From positions 2,108,001 through 2,172,000 of the forward strand of contig NZ_CP073637.1 of assembly GCF_029962485.1 (NCBI RefSeq): a stretch of DNA of 64,000 nt, in the 5' to 3' direction. A program made the position numbers and the translations under genes. Shown in pieces: positions 1 through 7,204 of the stretch (position 1 is its first letter; each line of letters starts with the position of its first letter). Origin of the DNA: Burkholderia cepacia. Lineage in GTDB: Bacteria; Pseudomonadota; Gammaproteobacteria; Burkholderiales; Burkholderiaceae. Below the pieces are notes generated by a model that did no database searches, was not told the origin of the DNA, and saw only the letters and a program-made list of their open reading frames with translations.

Positions 1-1
1 G

Positions 2-688
2 AAAGAGGAACTCGCCGAGCGGCTCGAGACGCACCGCCTGCGCCTCGTGCTGCACAACCTGCCGGCCGGCAACTGGGACCAGGGCGAGCGCGGCATCGCG
101 TGCCTGCCCGATCGCGTCGGCGAATTCCAGGAAGGTGTCGGCCGCGCGATCGAGTACGCGAAGGCACTGAAGGTGCCGCAGCTGAACTGCCTCGTCGGTA
201 TCCCGTCGGCCAGCACGGCGCGCGACAAGACGTTCGTCACGATCGTCGACAACCTGCGCTTCGCGGCCGACGCGCTGAAGCGCGAAGGCATCCGCCTGCT
301 CGTCGAGCCGTGCAACAGCTTCGACATCCCGGGCTTCGCGCTGAACCGCTCGTCGGAAGGGCTCGACGTGATCCGCGCGGTCGGTTCGGACAACCTGTTC
401 CTGCAGTACGACATCTATCACATGCAGCGCATGGAAGGCGAACTGGCCGCGACGATCGAACGCAACCTCGCATCGATCGGCCACGTCCAGCTCGCGGACA
501 ACCCGGGCCGTAACGAGCCGGGCACGGGCGAGATCAACTACGCGTTCCTGTTCGCGCTGCTCGACCGCCTGGGCTACGCCGGCTACGTCGGCTGCGAATA
601 CAAGCCCCGCACCACCACGACGGAAGGCCTCGGCTGGCTGCAAAGCGTTGCCGGCTGCGCACCGGGCTCGGCGCGTCGCGCCGCCTGA
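2..688 (+). CDS. hyi: Hydroxypyruvate isomerase, 5' end outside window
   Basis: This cytosolic TIM-barrel enzyme interconverts hydroxypyruvate and tartronate semialdehyde in glyoxylate/glycerate metabolism. The frame is open from base 2, so the true start lies upstream and roughly 30 residues are missing; an internal GTG at 47 is not the start. The visible part shows the family's C-terminal signature (GRNEPGTGEINY, around bases 507-542) and the EYKPR motif near the end. The last residues (after GLGWL) form a short, low-similarity tail ending in Ala-Ala. The stop is 41 bases before glxR on the same strand, so the two are almost certainly one operon, usually preceded in Burkholderia by glyoxylate carboligase. 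Family assignment is firm; substrate is by homology. Confidence 0.93.
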   Translation, partial: KEELAERLETHRLRLVLHNLPAGNWDQGERGIACLPDRVGEFQEGVGRAIEYAKALKVPQLNCLVGIPSASTARDKTFVTIVDNLRFAADALKREGIRLLVEPCNSFDIPGFALNRSSEGLDVIRAVGSDNLFLQYDIYHMQRMEGELAATIERNLASIGHVQLADNPGRNEPGTGEINYAFLFALLDRLGYAGYVGCEYKPRTTTTEGLGWLQSVAGCAPGSARRAA

Positions 689-729
689 GTAGCGCCCTTC
701 CCGTTTTCAGCCCTATAGGAGACTTTCAC

Positions 730-1623
730 ATGGCAACCATCGGTTTCATCGGCCTCGGCATCATGGGCGCGCACATGGCGCGCAACCTGCTCAAGGGCGA
801 CCACCAGCTCGTCGTGAACGGCGCGTTCCCGATTCCGGACGACCTGCGCGCGAGCGCCAAGGTCGTCGCGAACTCGACCGAAGTCGCGCAGAACGCGGAC
901 GTCATCGTCGTGATGGTGCCGGACACGCCCGACGTGCGTAACGTGCTGTTCGCCGACGACGGCGTCGCGAAGGGCCTGACGGCCGGCAAGCTCGTGATCG
1001 ACATGAGCTCGATCTCGCCGCTCGACACGCAGGAGTTCGCGAAGCAGATCAACGCACTCGGCTGCGACTACCTCGACGCACCGGTGTCCGGTGGCGAAGT
1101 CGGCGCACGCGAAGCGTCGCTGACGATCATGGTCGGCGGCCCGGAAGCGGCCTTCGAGCGCGCGAAGCCGCTGTTCGAGAAGATGGGCAAGAACATCACG
1201 CTCGTCGGCGACAACGGTGCGGGCCAGACCTGCAAGGTCGCGAACCAGATCATCGTCGCGCTGAACATCGAAGCCGTCGGCGAAGCGCTGCTGTTCGCCG
1301 CACGCTCGGGCGCCGATCCGGAACGCGTTCGCCAGGCGCTGATGGGCGGCTTCGCCGCGTCGCGCATCCTCGAAGTGCACGGCGCGCGGATGACGAAGCG
1401 CACGTTCGATCCGGGCTTCCGCATCGAACTGCACCAGAAGGACCTGAACCTCGCGCTCGACGGCGCACGCAAGCTCGGCCTCGCCCTGCCGCACACGGCA
1501 AGCGCGCAGCAGCTGTTCAGCGTGTGCGCATCGCACGGCGGCAAGGCATGGGATCACTCGGCACTCGTGCGCGCGCTCGAAATCATGTCGAACTTCGAGA
1601 TCGGCCAGACGCCGGCCGCGTAA
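730..1623 (+). CDS. glxR: 2-hydroxy-3-oxopropionate (tartronate semialdehyde) reductase
   Basis: This reductase converts tartronate semialdehyde to D-glycerate with NAD(P)H, the step after hyi. The 297-residue length is standard for beta-hydroxyacid dehydrogenases. The N-terminal Rossmann motif GLGIMG lies at residues 8-13, the substrate-binding DAPVSGG at 116-122, and the catalytic lysine is K169 in GQTCKVANQ. The ATG has a good ribosome site (AGGAGA at about 716-721). It follows hyi closely and no clear intrinsic terminator follows the stop. D-glycerate made here would be phosphorylated by the glycerate kinase at 54,013, which is not part of this operon. Confidence 0.95.
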   Translation: MATIGFIGLGIMGAHMARNLLKGDHQLVVNGAFPIPDDLRASAKVVANSTEVAQNADVIVVMVPDTPDVRNVLFADDGVAKGLTAGKLVIDMSSISPLDTQEFAKQINALGCDYLDAPVSGGEVGAREASLTIMVGGPEAAFERAKPLFEKMGKNITLVGDNGAGQTCKVANQIIVALNIEAVGEALLFAARSGADPERVRQALMGGFAASRILEVHGARMTKRTFDPGFRIELHQKDLNLALDGARKLGLALPHTASAQQLFSVCASHGGKAWDHSALVRALEIMSNFEIGQTPAA

Positions 1624-1775
1624 CGCGACTGTCGCAACGCGCGTTTCCGCTGCAATGGCGGAGGCGCGCGACAGATTTGCGCGATCCGGCCACGGCCGGT
1701 CGCATCGATGCGCGAACACGCGCATCACGGTGGGGCGCCCCGCCCTGCATCGCCAACGGCGTGCGGGACGGGGCG

Positions 1776-1804
1776 AAAAACGCCGCTCTGGGCTGAGAGC
1801 GGCG
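1776..1804 (-). terminator. Orphan intrinsic terminator reading on the minus strand
   Basis: The perfect 9-bp stem CGCCGCTCT/AGAGCGGCG has a 6-base loop and is followed on the minus strand by five U. No minus-strand gene lies directly upstream of it: lysM and glxR are both plus strand. It may block antisense transcription into glxR, end a small minus-strand RNA, or act as a weak stop for the hyi-glxR mRNA, where the U tract is absent. Confidence 0.55.
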
Positions 1805-1995
1805 TGGTGGGGTCCGCAGCGGCACCCGGCGGCGCCGGGGAAGCCTTGGTCGGTCAGACGTCGTCGTCGGGTGTCCGCCTGTCGGATTTTGCGTATTACA
1901 TTTCTTTACGTTCAAGCGTGCGATTTTTCATGCAATCGTCGCGCTGAACGCCTACACTTTCGCCACGCCTTTCGAGAAAACCGCCGCGCTTGCGT

Positions 1996-2032
1996 TCACC
2001 TTCGGTGACCGCGCCCAGCGCGGTGTTTTTTT
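1996..2032 (+). terminator. Intrinsic terminator in the leader of the LysM gene
   Basis: A small hairpin TCACC-TTC-GGTGA (1996-2008) is followed at once by ACCGCG-CCCAG-CGCGGT (2008-2024) and G plus seven T (2026-2032). This is a textbook plus-strand terminator ending 48 bases before the LysM start codon. The two stems share base 2008, so they could compete. It may end a small RNA begun upstream or act as an attenuator for the LysM gene. Confidence 0.7.
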
Positions 2033-2080
2033 CGCCACTTCACGGCGCGTTTTCTTTTCAACCACCTAGGGAGTGCAGCG

Positions 2081-2551
2081 ATGGGTCTTCTTTCGTTTAT
2101 CAAAGAGGCGGGTGAAAAACTGCTGGGTCATGCCGACGCGCAAGCGGCGGAAGATCCGAATGCCGCGAACCAGACTGCGGCCGATGCGATCAAGAATTAC
2201 ATCAGCACGCAAGGTCTCGACACGTCGAACCTGACCGTCGCGTTCGATGGCGCATCGCGCACCGTGACGCTGTCGGGCAGCGTCGCCGACCTCGACACGA
2301 AAGCGAAGGTCAAGGTCGCGGCCGGCAACGTGCAGGGCGTCGCGGGCGTCAACGACGACGATCTGCAGCCGGACGATCCGGAAGTGCAGTATCACGACGT
2401 GAAGTCGGGCGACACGCTGTCGGCGATCGCCAAGGAAGTGTACGGCGACGCGAACAAGTACCCGGTGATCTTCGAAGCCAACAAGCCGATGCTGTCGAGC
2501 CCGGACCGGATCTACCCGGGCCAGAAGCTCGTGATTCCGCCGCAGTCCTGA
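2081..2551 (+). CDS. lysM: BON-LysM protein, YgaU/Kbp family
   Basis: The 156-residue protein has a short N-terminal helix, a BON domain at about 25-90 and a LysM domain at about 101-155 (YHDVKSGDTLSAIAKEVYG and a YPGQKLVIP ending). This is the layout of E. coli YgaU, described as the potassium-binding protein Kbp, a cytoplasmic K+ sensor. There is no signal peptide, which fits a cytoplasmic role and argues against peptidoglycan binding outside the cell. The start ATG has AGGGAG seven bases upstream. The gene stands alone between a leader terminator (1996-2032) and a strong 3' terminator (2573-2604), so it is probably monocistronic. Potassium binding is inferred from the family only. Confidence 0.88.
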   Translation: MGLLSFIKEAGEKLLGHADAQAAEDPNAANQTAADAIKNYISTQGLDTSNLTVAFDGASRTVTLSGSVADLDTKAKVKVAAGNVQGVAGVNDDDLQPDDPEVQYHDVKSGDTLSAIAKEVYGDANKYPVIFEANKPMLSSPDRIYPGQKLVIPPQS

Positions 2552-2572
2552 GCATTCCTGCCGGACTGACGC

Positions 2573-2604
2573 AAAAAAGGCAGGCCATATGGCCTGCCTT
2601 TTTT
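2573..2604. terminator. Bidirectional terminator between lysM and asparaginase
   Basis: Six A, the 8-bp stem GGCAGGCC/GGCCTGCC with an ATAT loop, and six T make a symmetric terminator. It serves the plus-strand lysM gene and the convergent minus-strand asparaginase gene. Confidence 0.9.
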
Positions 2605-2641
2605 CATGGGCGACGCGCGCCGCCCGATCGGTGCGTATCGG

Positions 2642-3664
2642 TTACAGCGTATCGAACGCGCGTTGCAGCGCGTCGCGATCGTGAATGCCGTTCGCGAGCG
2701 CGAGCATCAGCAGCACGCGCGCCTTGAACGGGTTCAGCGAACCCGCGCTGACGAAACCGAGCGCATCGTCGTTCGCGGCGCCGTTGCGCATCACATGCCC
2801 CGACCCGACGCGCGACGCGCGGACCACTGCCACGCCCGCCTTCACCGCATCGGCCAGTGCCGCCTGCAGCGTCGCGTGGATCGACCCGTTACCGGTGCCC
2901 GCGACGACGAGGCCGCGCACGCCGGCAGCCACCAGCGCGTCGACGGCCGTGCGCGTCACGCCCGCATAGCTCGTGACGACTTCGACGGGCGGCCAGGTCG
3001 CGGCGATCGCCAGCCGCGTGTCGCGCGAACGCGTGACACGGCGCGCGAATTCGACACGGCCGTCCTGCACCCAGCCGAGTGCGCCGAGCTCCGGCGACTG
3101 GAAGGCATCGACCGCATAGGTGCTCGTCTTCACGACGTCGCGCGCGCCGTGGATCCGGTTGTTGAACACGACCAGCACGCCCTGCCCGCACGCGGCCGGA
3201 TGGCCGGCCACCGTCACCGCGTTCAGCAGGTTCAGCGGGCCGTCGGACGACAGTGCGGTCGCCGGCCGCATCGCGGCCGTCAGCACGACCGGCTTGTCGC
3301 CTTTCACGACCAGATGCAGCGCGTACGCGGTTTCCTCGAGCGTGTCGGTGCCGTGCGTGATCACGATGCCGTCGACCGCCGGATCGGCCATCAGCGCGTC
3401 GATCCGCGCGGCAAGCGTGTTCCACAGCGGCAGCGCGAGATCCTTGCTGTCGATACTGGCGATCTGTTCGGCGTCGATGCGCGCGACCGACGCGAGCGCC
3501 GGCACCGCGTCGACCAGGAAATTGACGCCGAGCGCGCCGGCCTGGTAGCCGGCCGTGCTGGCCGCGTCGGGAGCAGCACCGGCGATCGTGCCGCCGGTAG
3601 CGAGCACGGCGATGCGCGGCAGCGCCGCCGCGGACGAAGGAGATGCGGGATTCGGTGTATTCAT
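2642..3664 (-). CDS. L-asparaginase, type II-like
   Basis: The enzyme hydrolyses L-asparagine to aspartate and ammonia. The 340-residue protein carries both asparaginase signatures: TGGTIAG at residues 23-29, with the nucleophilic threonine, and HGTDTLEET at 104-112, with the second Thr-Asp pair. The TAAMRP segment that follows is also typical. Overall similarity is to type II enzymes, which are often periplasmic, but the N-terminus (rich in Ser, Pro and Ala, without a hydrophobic core) is not a convincing signal peptide, so a cytoplasmic location is possible. It is transcribed towards lysM and shares the bidirectional terminator. Its upstream region (3665-3934) is shared with the divergent psiF gene. 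Confidence 0.92.
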   Translation of the reverse strand: MNTPNPASPSSAAALPRIAVLATGGTIAGAAPDAASTAGYQAGALGVNFLVDAVPALASVARIDAEQIASIDSKDLALPLWNTLAARIDALMADPAVDGIVITHGTDTLEETAYALHLVVKGDKPVVLTAAMRPATALSSDGPLNLLNAVTVAGHPAACGQGVLVVFNNRIHGARDVVKTSTYAVDAFQSPELGALGWVQDGRVEFARRVTRSRDTRLAIAATWPPVEVVTSYAGVTRTAVDALVAAGVRGLVVAGTGNGSIHATLQAALADAVKAGVAVVRASRVGSGHVMRNGAANDDALGFVSAGSLNPFKARVLLMLALANGIHDRDALQRAFDTL

Positions 3665-3814
3665 GGCCGCGATTGTAATGGCTCGCGGCCGGGATCCGGC
3701 ACGTTCCGGCGCTGCGGCCGACGCCGGCGGCCGCGCGTCATGGTTTGTCCCGATCGCCCGGTCGCACGCGCCGTCAACGGCCGTGGCGTCCGCAACGTTA
3801 TAGGAAGTGCCGTT

Positions 3815-3843
3815 TTGGTGTTTTCACATTGATTTGCCATAAT
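3815..3843 (+). promoter_or_regulatory. Candidate sigma-70 promoter of the psiF gene
   Basis: TTGGTG (3815-3820) and CATAAT (3838-3843) are separated by 17 bases in an AT-richer patch, about 90 bases before the psiF start. The -10 matches consensus in five of six positions and the -35 in four. I see no clear Pho box, although psiF genes are phosphate-controlled in E. coli. Confidence 0.45.
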
Positions 3844-3934
3844 CGGAGCGCACGGTGCGATGCGGCCCTATCCGCACGCCGCGTGCTTCGTGACGGCGTC
3901 GATAACACGCAATTCACCCCATGGGAGTGTCGAA

Positions 3935-4225
3935 ATGAAAATCCAATCGCTCGTAGCCGCAGTGCTTCTCGGCGGCATGCTGGCTTCCCCCGCATTCGCG
4001 GCGAACAGCCAGCAGGACAAGATGAAGGCCTGTAACACCCAGGCAGCCGGCAAGTCGGGCGACGAACGCAAGGCGTTCATGAAGGACTGCCTGTCGGCGA
4101 AGCCCGCGAAGGCGATGTCGCAGCAGGACAAGATGAAGGCCTGCAACACGCAGGCGACCGGCAAGAAGGGCGACGACCGCAAGGCGTTCATGAAGAGCTG
4201 CCTGAGCAATCAGCCGGCTGCCTGA
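3935..4225 (+). CDS. psiF: PsiF-family exported protein with an internal duplication
   Basis: This 96-residue protein begins with a clear signal peptide (hydrophobic core then PAFA-A, cut near residue 22). The mature part is two nearly identical copies of a PsiF unit: each begins QQDKMKACNTQA and ends with KAFMK-x-CLS, at about residues 26-53 and 65-92. Each unit has two cysteines and many lysines, so the mature protein should be small, basic and periplasmic, possibly with disulfides. PsiF is known as phosphate-starvation-inducible in E. coli and has no established biochemical role. The start at 3935 was chosen because it opens the signal peptide and follows GGGAG; a longer frame from 3860 lacks support. 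Confidence 0.88.
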   Translation: MKIQSLVAAVLLGGMLASPAFAANSQQDKMKACNTQAAGKSGDERKAFMKDCLSAKPAKAMSQQDKMKACNTQATGKKGDDRKAFMKSCLSNQPAA

Positions 4226-4245
4226 GTCCCGGCGCTCCCGTATCG

Positions 4246-4282
4246 AATGCCGCGCACCGCTTCGGCGGGCGCGGCATTTTCG
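4246..4282 (+). terminator. Terminator of psiF
   Basis: A 14-bp stem (AATGCCGCGC then CCGC, pairing with GCGG then GCGCGGCATT) has one bulged A at 4256 and a TTCG tetraloop at 4261-4264. It is followed by a T-rich run. Confidence 0.85.
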
Positions 4283-4482
4283 TTTTCGTTGCACGCGCAT
4301 CGACACCCGCGCTTCCCGCCTGATTTCCCCTTCCCGCCCCGCTTTTCCTGCCCGCCGCCACATGGTGCGGCAATTCGCCGCGTTTTCTTCTATGATGGCT
4401 GCAACGCGGCCCACCCAAGTACAAGAAGCGCCATCGGGCCGCCCTCGAGACGGACGCGCACGCGCGTCAAACGGAGGCTTGG

Positions 4483-4932
4483 ATGGCATGGAGACAACAC
4501 CGCTGGTTCCGCCGCTGGCTGATCGTGATCGTGTTCTGGGCCGTGCCCGTCGCGATCGTCGCCGTTCGCGAGATCCGCGAGGAAATGGCCTACAACAAGG
4601 CGGACCTGCAGCTCGCGCTGACCACCTGGCAGCTCACCGACGCGCAGCAGGCCGCAGGCGCCGCCGCGAAGTGCCACGGGGAGCCTGACGAGGCGCGCGC
4701 GGCCGGCTGCCCGGTCGACGTGCTCGCCGCCAACGCGCCACGCCAGCAGGCGGCCCGCGACGAATACGTGGTGCGCCGCAATACGCTCGCCGGCTACCTG
4801 TGGCACGCGTTCGTCGGCTACTGGGTCGTCCCGGCCGCGTTCCTGTTCGCGTGCGGCGTCGTGATCGCGCTGATCCGCCGTGCGCTGCGCCGCCCCCCGA
4901 TCAAGCCGCCGGTTCCGCCGGTCACGCACTGA
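4483..4932 (+). CDS. Two-pass inner-membrane protein of unknown function
   Basis: I do not recognise this 149-residue protein. It has one membrane segment at about residues 12-28 and a second at about 106-128, separated by a hydrophilic, alanine- and glutamine-rich loop with two cysteines (about 64 and 76). The C-terminus is basic and proline-rich. Positive residues at both ends (RRW near the start, RRALRR after the second segment) suggest both termini are cytoplasmic and the loop periplasmic. A strong GGAGG lies six bases before the ATG. It is a single gene between psiF and the SYLF lipoprotein. Coding bias matches its neighbours. Confidence 0.75.
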   Translation: MAWRQHRWFRRWLIVIVFWAVPVAIVAVREIREEMAYNKADLQLALTTWQLTDAQQAAGAAAKCHGEPDEARAAGCPVDVLAANAPRQQAARDEYVVRRNTLAGYLWHAFVGYWVVPAAFLFACGVVIALIRRALRRPPIKPPVPPVTH

Positions 4933-5179
4933 CGTACGCCGCAGGCGCCTGCCGCCCTCCCGATCGACCGTCGAGTTCGCCGCGCGCGCCGACCGCGTGC
5001 GGGGCGCCCCGCACGCGCCGGCGCCGCTTCGTCCGTTGGCGCGCCGCGACACCCCCAGGCGATTTGACGCTTTTTCATGCGCCGACGAAAAGGGGCTGTA
5101 ATCCGCTGTGATATAACTGCCGACGTGATCCGCCTCATGAGCGAGACTCACTCCGAACATCATCCGATGGAGAAGAACG

Positions 5180-5767
5180 ATGCAAAAACGGAATCTTGTG
5201 CTGAAAGCCGCCGCTGCGCTCATCGTCGGTAGCCTCGCGCTCACCGGTTGCACCACCACCCCGGACAAGCCGGACAACGCCGCGACCAACGCGTCGAAGC
5301 GCCAGTCGATCGACGCGAGCGTCGACGCCACGCTGTCGCGCATGTACTCCACGGTCAAGGGTTCCCGCGAACTCGTCGCGAAATCGCGCGGCGTGCTGGT
5401 GTTCCCCGAAGTGATCCAGGCCGGCTTCATCGTCGGCGGCCAGTCCGGCAACGGCGCGCTGCGCGTCGGCGGCAGCACGGTCGGGTACTACAACACGTCG
5501 TCGCTGTCGGTCGGCCTGCAGGCCGGTGCGCAATCGAAGGCGATCGTGTTCCTGTTCATGACGCAGGAAGCGCTCGACGAATTCCGCGGCTCGGACGGCT
5601 GGGCAGCCGGTGCCGGCGCATCGGTCGCGCTCGTGAAGATGGGCGCGAACGGCGCGGTCGACACGACCACGGCCACCGCGCCGGTCCAGGTCGTCGTACT
5701 GACGAACGCGGGCCTGATGGGCGACGTGTCGATCAACGGCACGAAGGTCACGAAGCTCAAGATCTGA
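5180..5767 (+). CDS. SYLF/YSC84-domain lipoprotein
   Basis: The 195-residue protein starts with a lipoprotein signal peptide whose lipobox is LTGC, with Cys24 as the lipidated residue; the +2 residue is Thr, which favours the outer membrane. The rest matches the YSC84/SYLF domain (SRGVLVFPEV, GGQSGNGAL, QAGAQSKAIVFLF, GVAL-type segments). In eukaryotes this domain binds lipids; the bacterial function is not established. The start has GGAGA about six bases upstream. A strong terminator follows, so it is monocistronic. Confidence 0.87.
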   Translation: MQKRNLVLKAAAALIVGSLALTGCTTTPDKPDNAATNASKRQSIDASVDATLSRMYSTVKGSRELVAKSRGVLVFPEVIQAGFIVGGQSGNGALRVGGSTVGYYNTSSLSVGLQAGAQSKAIVFLFMTQEALDEFRGSDGWAAGAGASVALVKMGANGAVDTTTATAPVQVVVLTNAGLMGDVSINGTKVTKLKI

Positions 5768-5800
5768 CGCTGACGCACGCGCCTCGCGCGGGCCATGCGA

Positions 5801-5837
5801 AAACGGCGATGTCCTTGCGGGCATCGCCGTTTTTTTA
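5801..5837. terminator. Terminator between SYLF lipoprotein and glycosyltransferase
   Basis: The 11-bp perfect stem AAACGGCGATG (5801-5811) with CATCGCCGTTT (5822-5832) runs into a T tract. The A run on the left also gives a short U tract for the convergent glycosyltransferase gene. Confidence 0.88.
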
Positions 5838-5862
5838 TCCGTCCGCGTGCTGCGTCGGCCGC

Positions 5863-6927
5863 TCAGGTCGTCGAGTCGATCACCTTGAAGCGCGAGCGCT
5901 TCTGCGCGCGGATCACCGACTGGTAGACGTCGACGTACTGCTGCGCCATCCGGCGCGACGTGAAGCGCTCCTCGAAGCGCTGCCGCACGCGCGCACGCGG
6001 CAGCAGGTGCAGCCGGTTCACGGCAGCGACCGCACTGATTTCATCCTCGACGATGAACCCCGACACGCCCTCGTCCACCACTTCGGGCACCGCGCCGCGA
6101 TTGAACGCGATCACCGGCGTGCCGCACGACATCGCCTCGATCATCACGAGGCCGAACGGCTCCGGCCAGTCGATCGGAAACAGCAGCGCATGCGCGCCCG
6201 ACAGGAATTCGGCCTTCTGGTGATCGGCGATCTCGCCGATGTATTCGACATGCGGCAACGCGAAGAGCGGCTTGATCTCGCGGTCGAAGTACTCCTGGTC
6301 GGCCGCGTCGATCTTCGCGGCGATCCGGATCGGCAGCCCGCACTGGCGCGCGATGCGGATCGCCGTGTCGACGCGCTTTTCAGGCGAAATGCGGCCCAAG
6401 AATGCGAGATAGCGCGGCTCGACGGGCTGCGGCATGTAAAGCGTGTCGGGCAGCCCGTGATAGACGGTCGTCAGCCATTTCGCCTGCGGCAGCGGCTGGC
6501 GCTGCGAGTTCGAAATCGAGATCACCGGCGCCGTATTGAACGTGTCGAACACCGGCTGCTGCTCGGGCAGGTCGAGCCGGCCGTGCAGCGTCGTCACGTA
6601 CGGCGTTTCCTGCCGGTTGAAGACCGAGAACGAGTAGTAGTCCATGTGGAAATGAAGCACGTCGAAGTCCTTCGCACGGCGCGCAACCGTCTCCATCAGC
6701 AGCATGTGTGGCGCGACGCGGTCGCGGATCGACGAGTCGAGCCGCAGCGCGCGCGGCCAGACAGGCTCGAGCTTCGCCCGCGTCGTCGAATCGCCGCTCG
6801 CGAACAGCGTCACATCATGGCCGAGCTCGACGAGCGCCTCGGTGATGTAGGACACGACGCGCTCGGTACCGCCGTACAGCTTCGGCGGCACGGATTCGGT
6901 CAGCGGGGCGATCTGCGCAATTCTCAT
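5863..6927 (-). CDS. Family 4 glycosyltransferase
   Basis: The 354-residue GT-B enzyme should transfer a sugar from a nucleotide donor to an unknown acceptor. The N-terminal half has the GGTERVV acceptor-site segment near residues 18-24. The C-terminal half has the donor-site EX7E motif in EPFGLVMIEAMSCGTPVIA, followed by GAVPEVV, as in WaaG-like family 4 enzymes. I chose the ATG at 6927 because it opens the protein at MRIAQIAP, the usual first strand, and has AGGAGA upstream; a frame extending to 7002 adds an implausible basic leader. No polysaccharide genes surround it, so the product cannot be named. The 277 bases upstream contain no gene. Confidence 0.87.
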   Translation of the reverse strand: MRIAQIAPLTESVPPKLYGGTERVVSYITEALVELGHDVTLFASGDSTTRAKLEPVWPRALRLDSSIRDRVAPHMLLMETVARRAKDFDVLHFHMDYYSFSVFNRQETPYVTTLHGRLDLPEQQPVFDTFNTAPVISISNSQRQPLPQAKWLTTVYHGLPDTLYMPQPVEPRYLAFLGRISPEKRVDTAIRIARQCGLPIRIAAKIDAADQEYFDREIKPLFALPHVEYIGEIADHQKAEFLSGAHALLFPIDWPEPFGLVMIEAMSCGTPVIAFNRGAVPEVVDEGVSGFIVEDEISAVAAVNRLHLLPRARVRQRFEERFTSRRMAQQYVDVYQSVIRAQKRSRFKVIDSTT

Positions 6928-7204
6928 GGTCCACGTCTCCTGTGTCCTGTCCCTTGCGGCACGGCCGGCGGGCGATTGCGCCATTGCGCTCGCCCTCCCC
7001 ATGCAGCGCTGGCCGGCCTGGCGCCGGCCGGATATCCCGACATTATTCGCGATCCCGATGCCCGGAACCGCTCGTCTTGCATTTTATGGGCGTTGTTACA
7101 GGCAGGATACATTCCGCTCGCGGGTCAGCCGCTCCGAACCGGGCGCGGACGGATCGATCCGCCCCCTTTAACGATACGGGCCGGAGAACGCGCCGCCCGG
7201 CCCG

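Larger units (their letters stand above)
1624..2080. other. Intergenic region with two opposed hairpin terminators
   Basis: No convincing protein gene is present in these 457 bases. Two structures stand out. The first is a 9-bp stem (1781-1789 with 1796-1804, loop GGGCTG) flanked by five A at 1776-1780, which makes an intrinsic terminator for minus-strand transcripts. The second is a plus-strand terminator at 2008-2032. Bases between about 1885 and 1975 are AT-richer than the surroundings and could hold a promoter, but I see no convincing -35/-10 pair. Confidence 0.6.
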
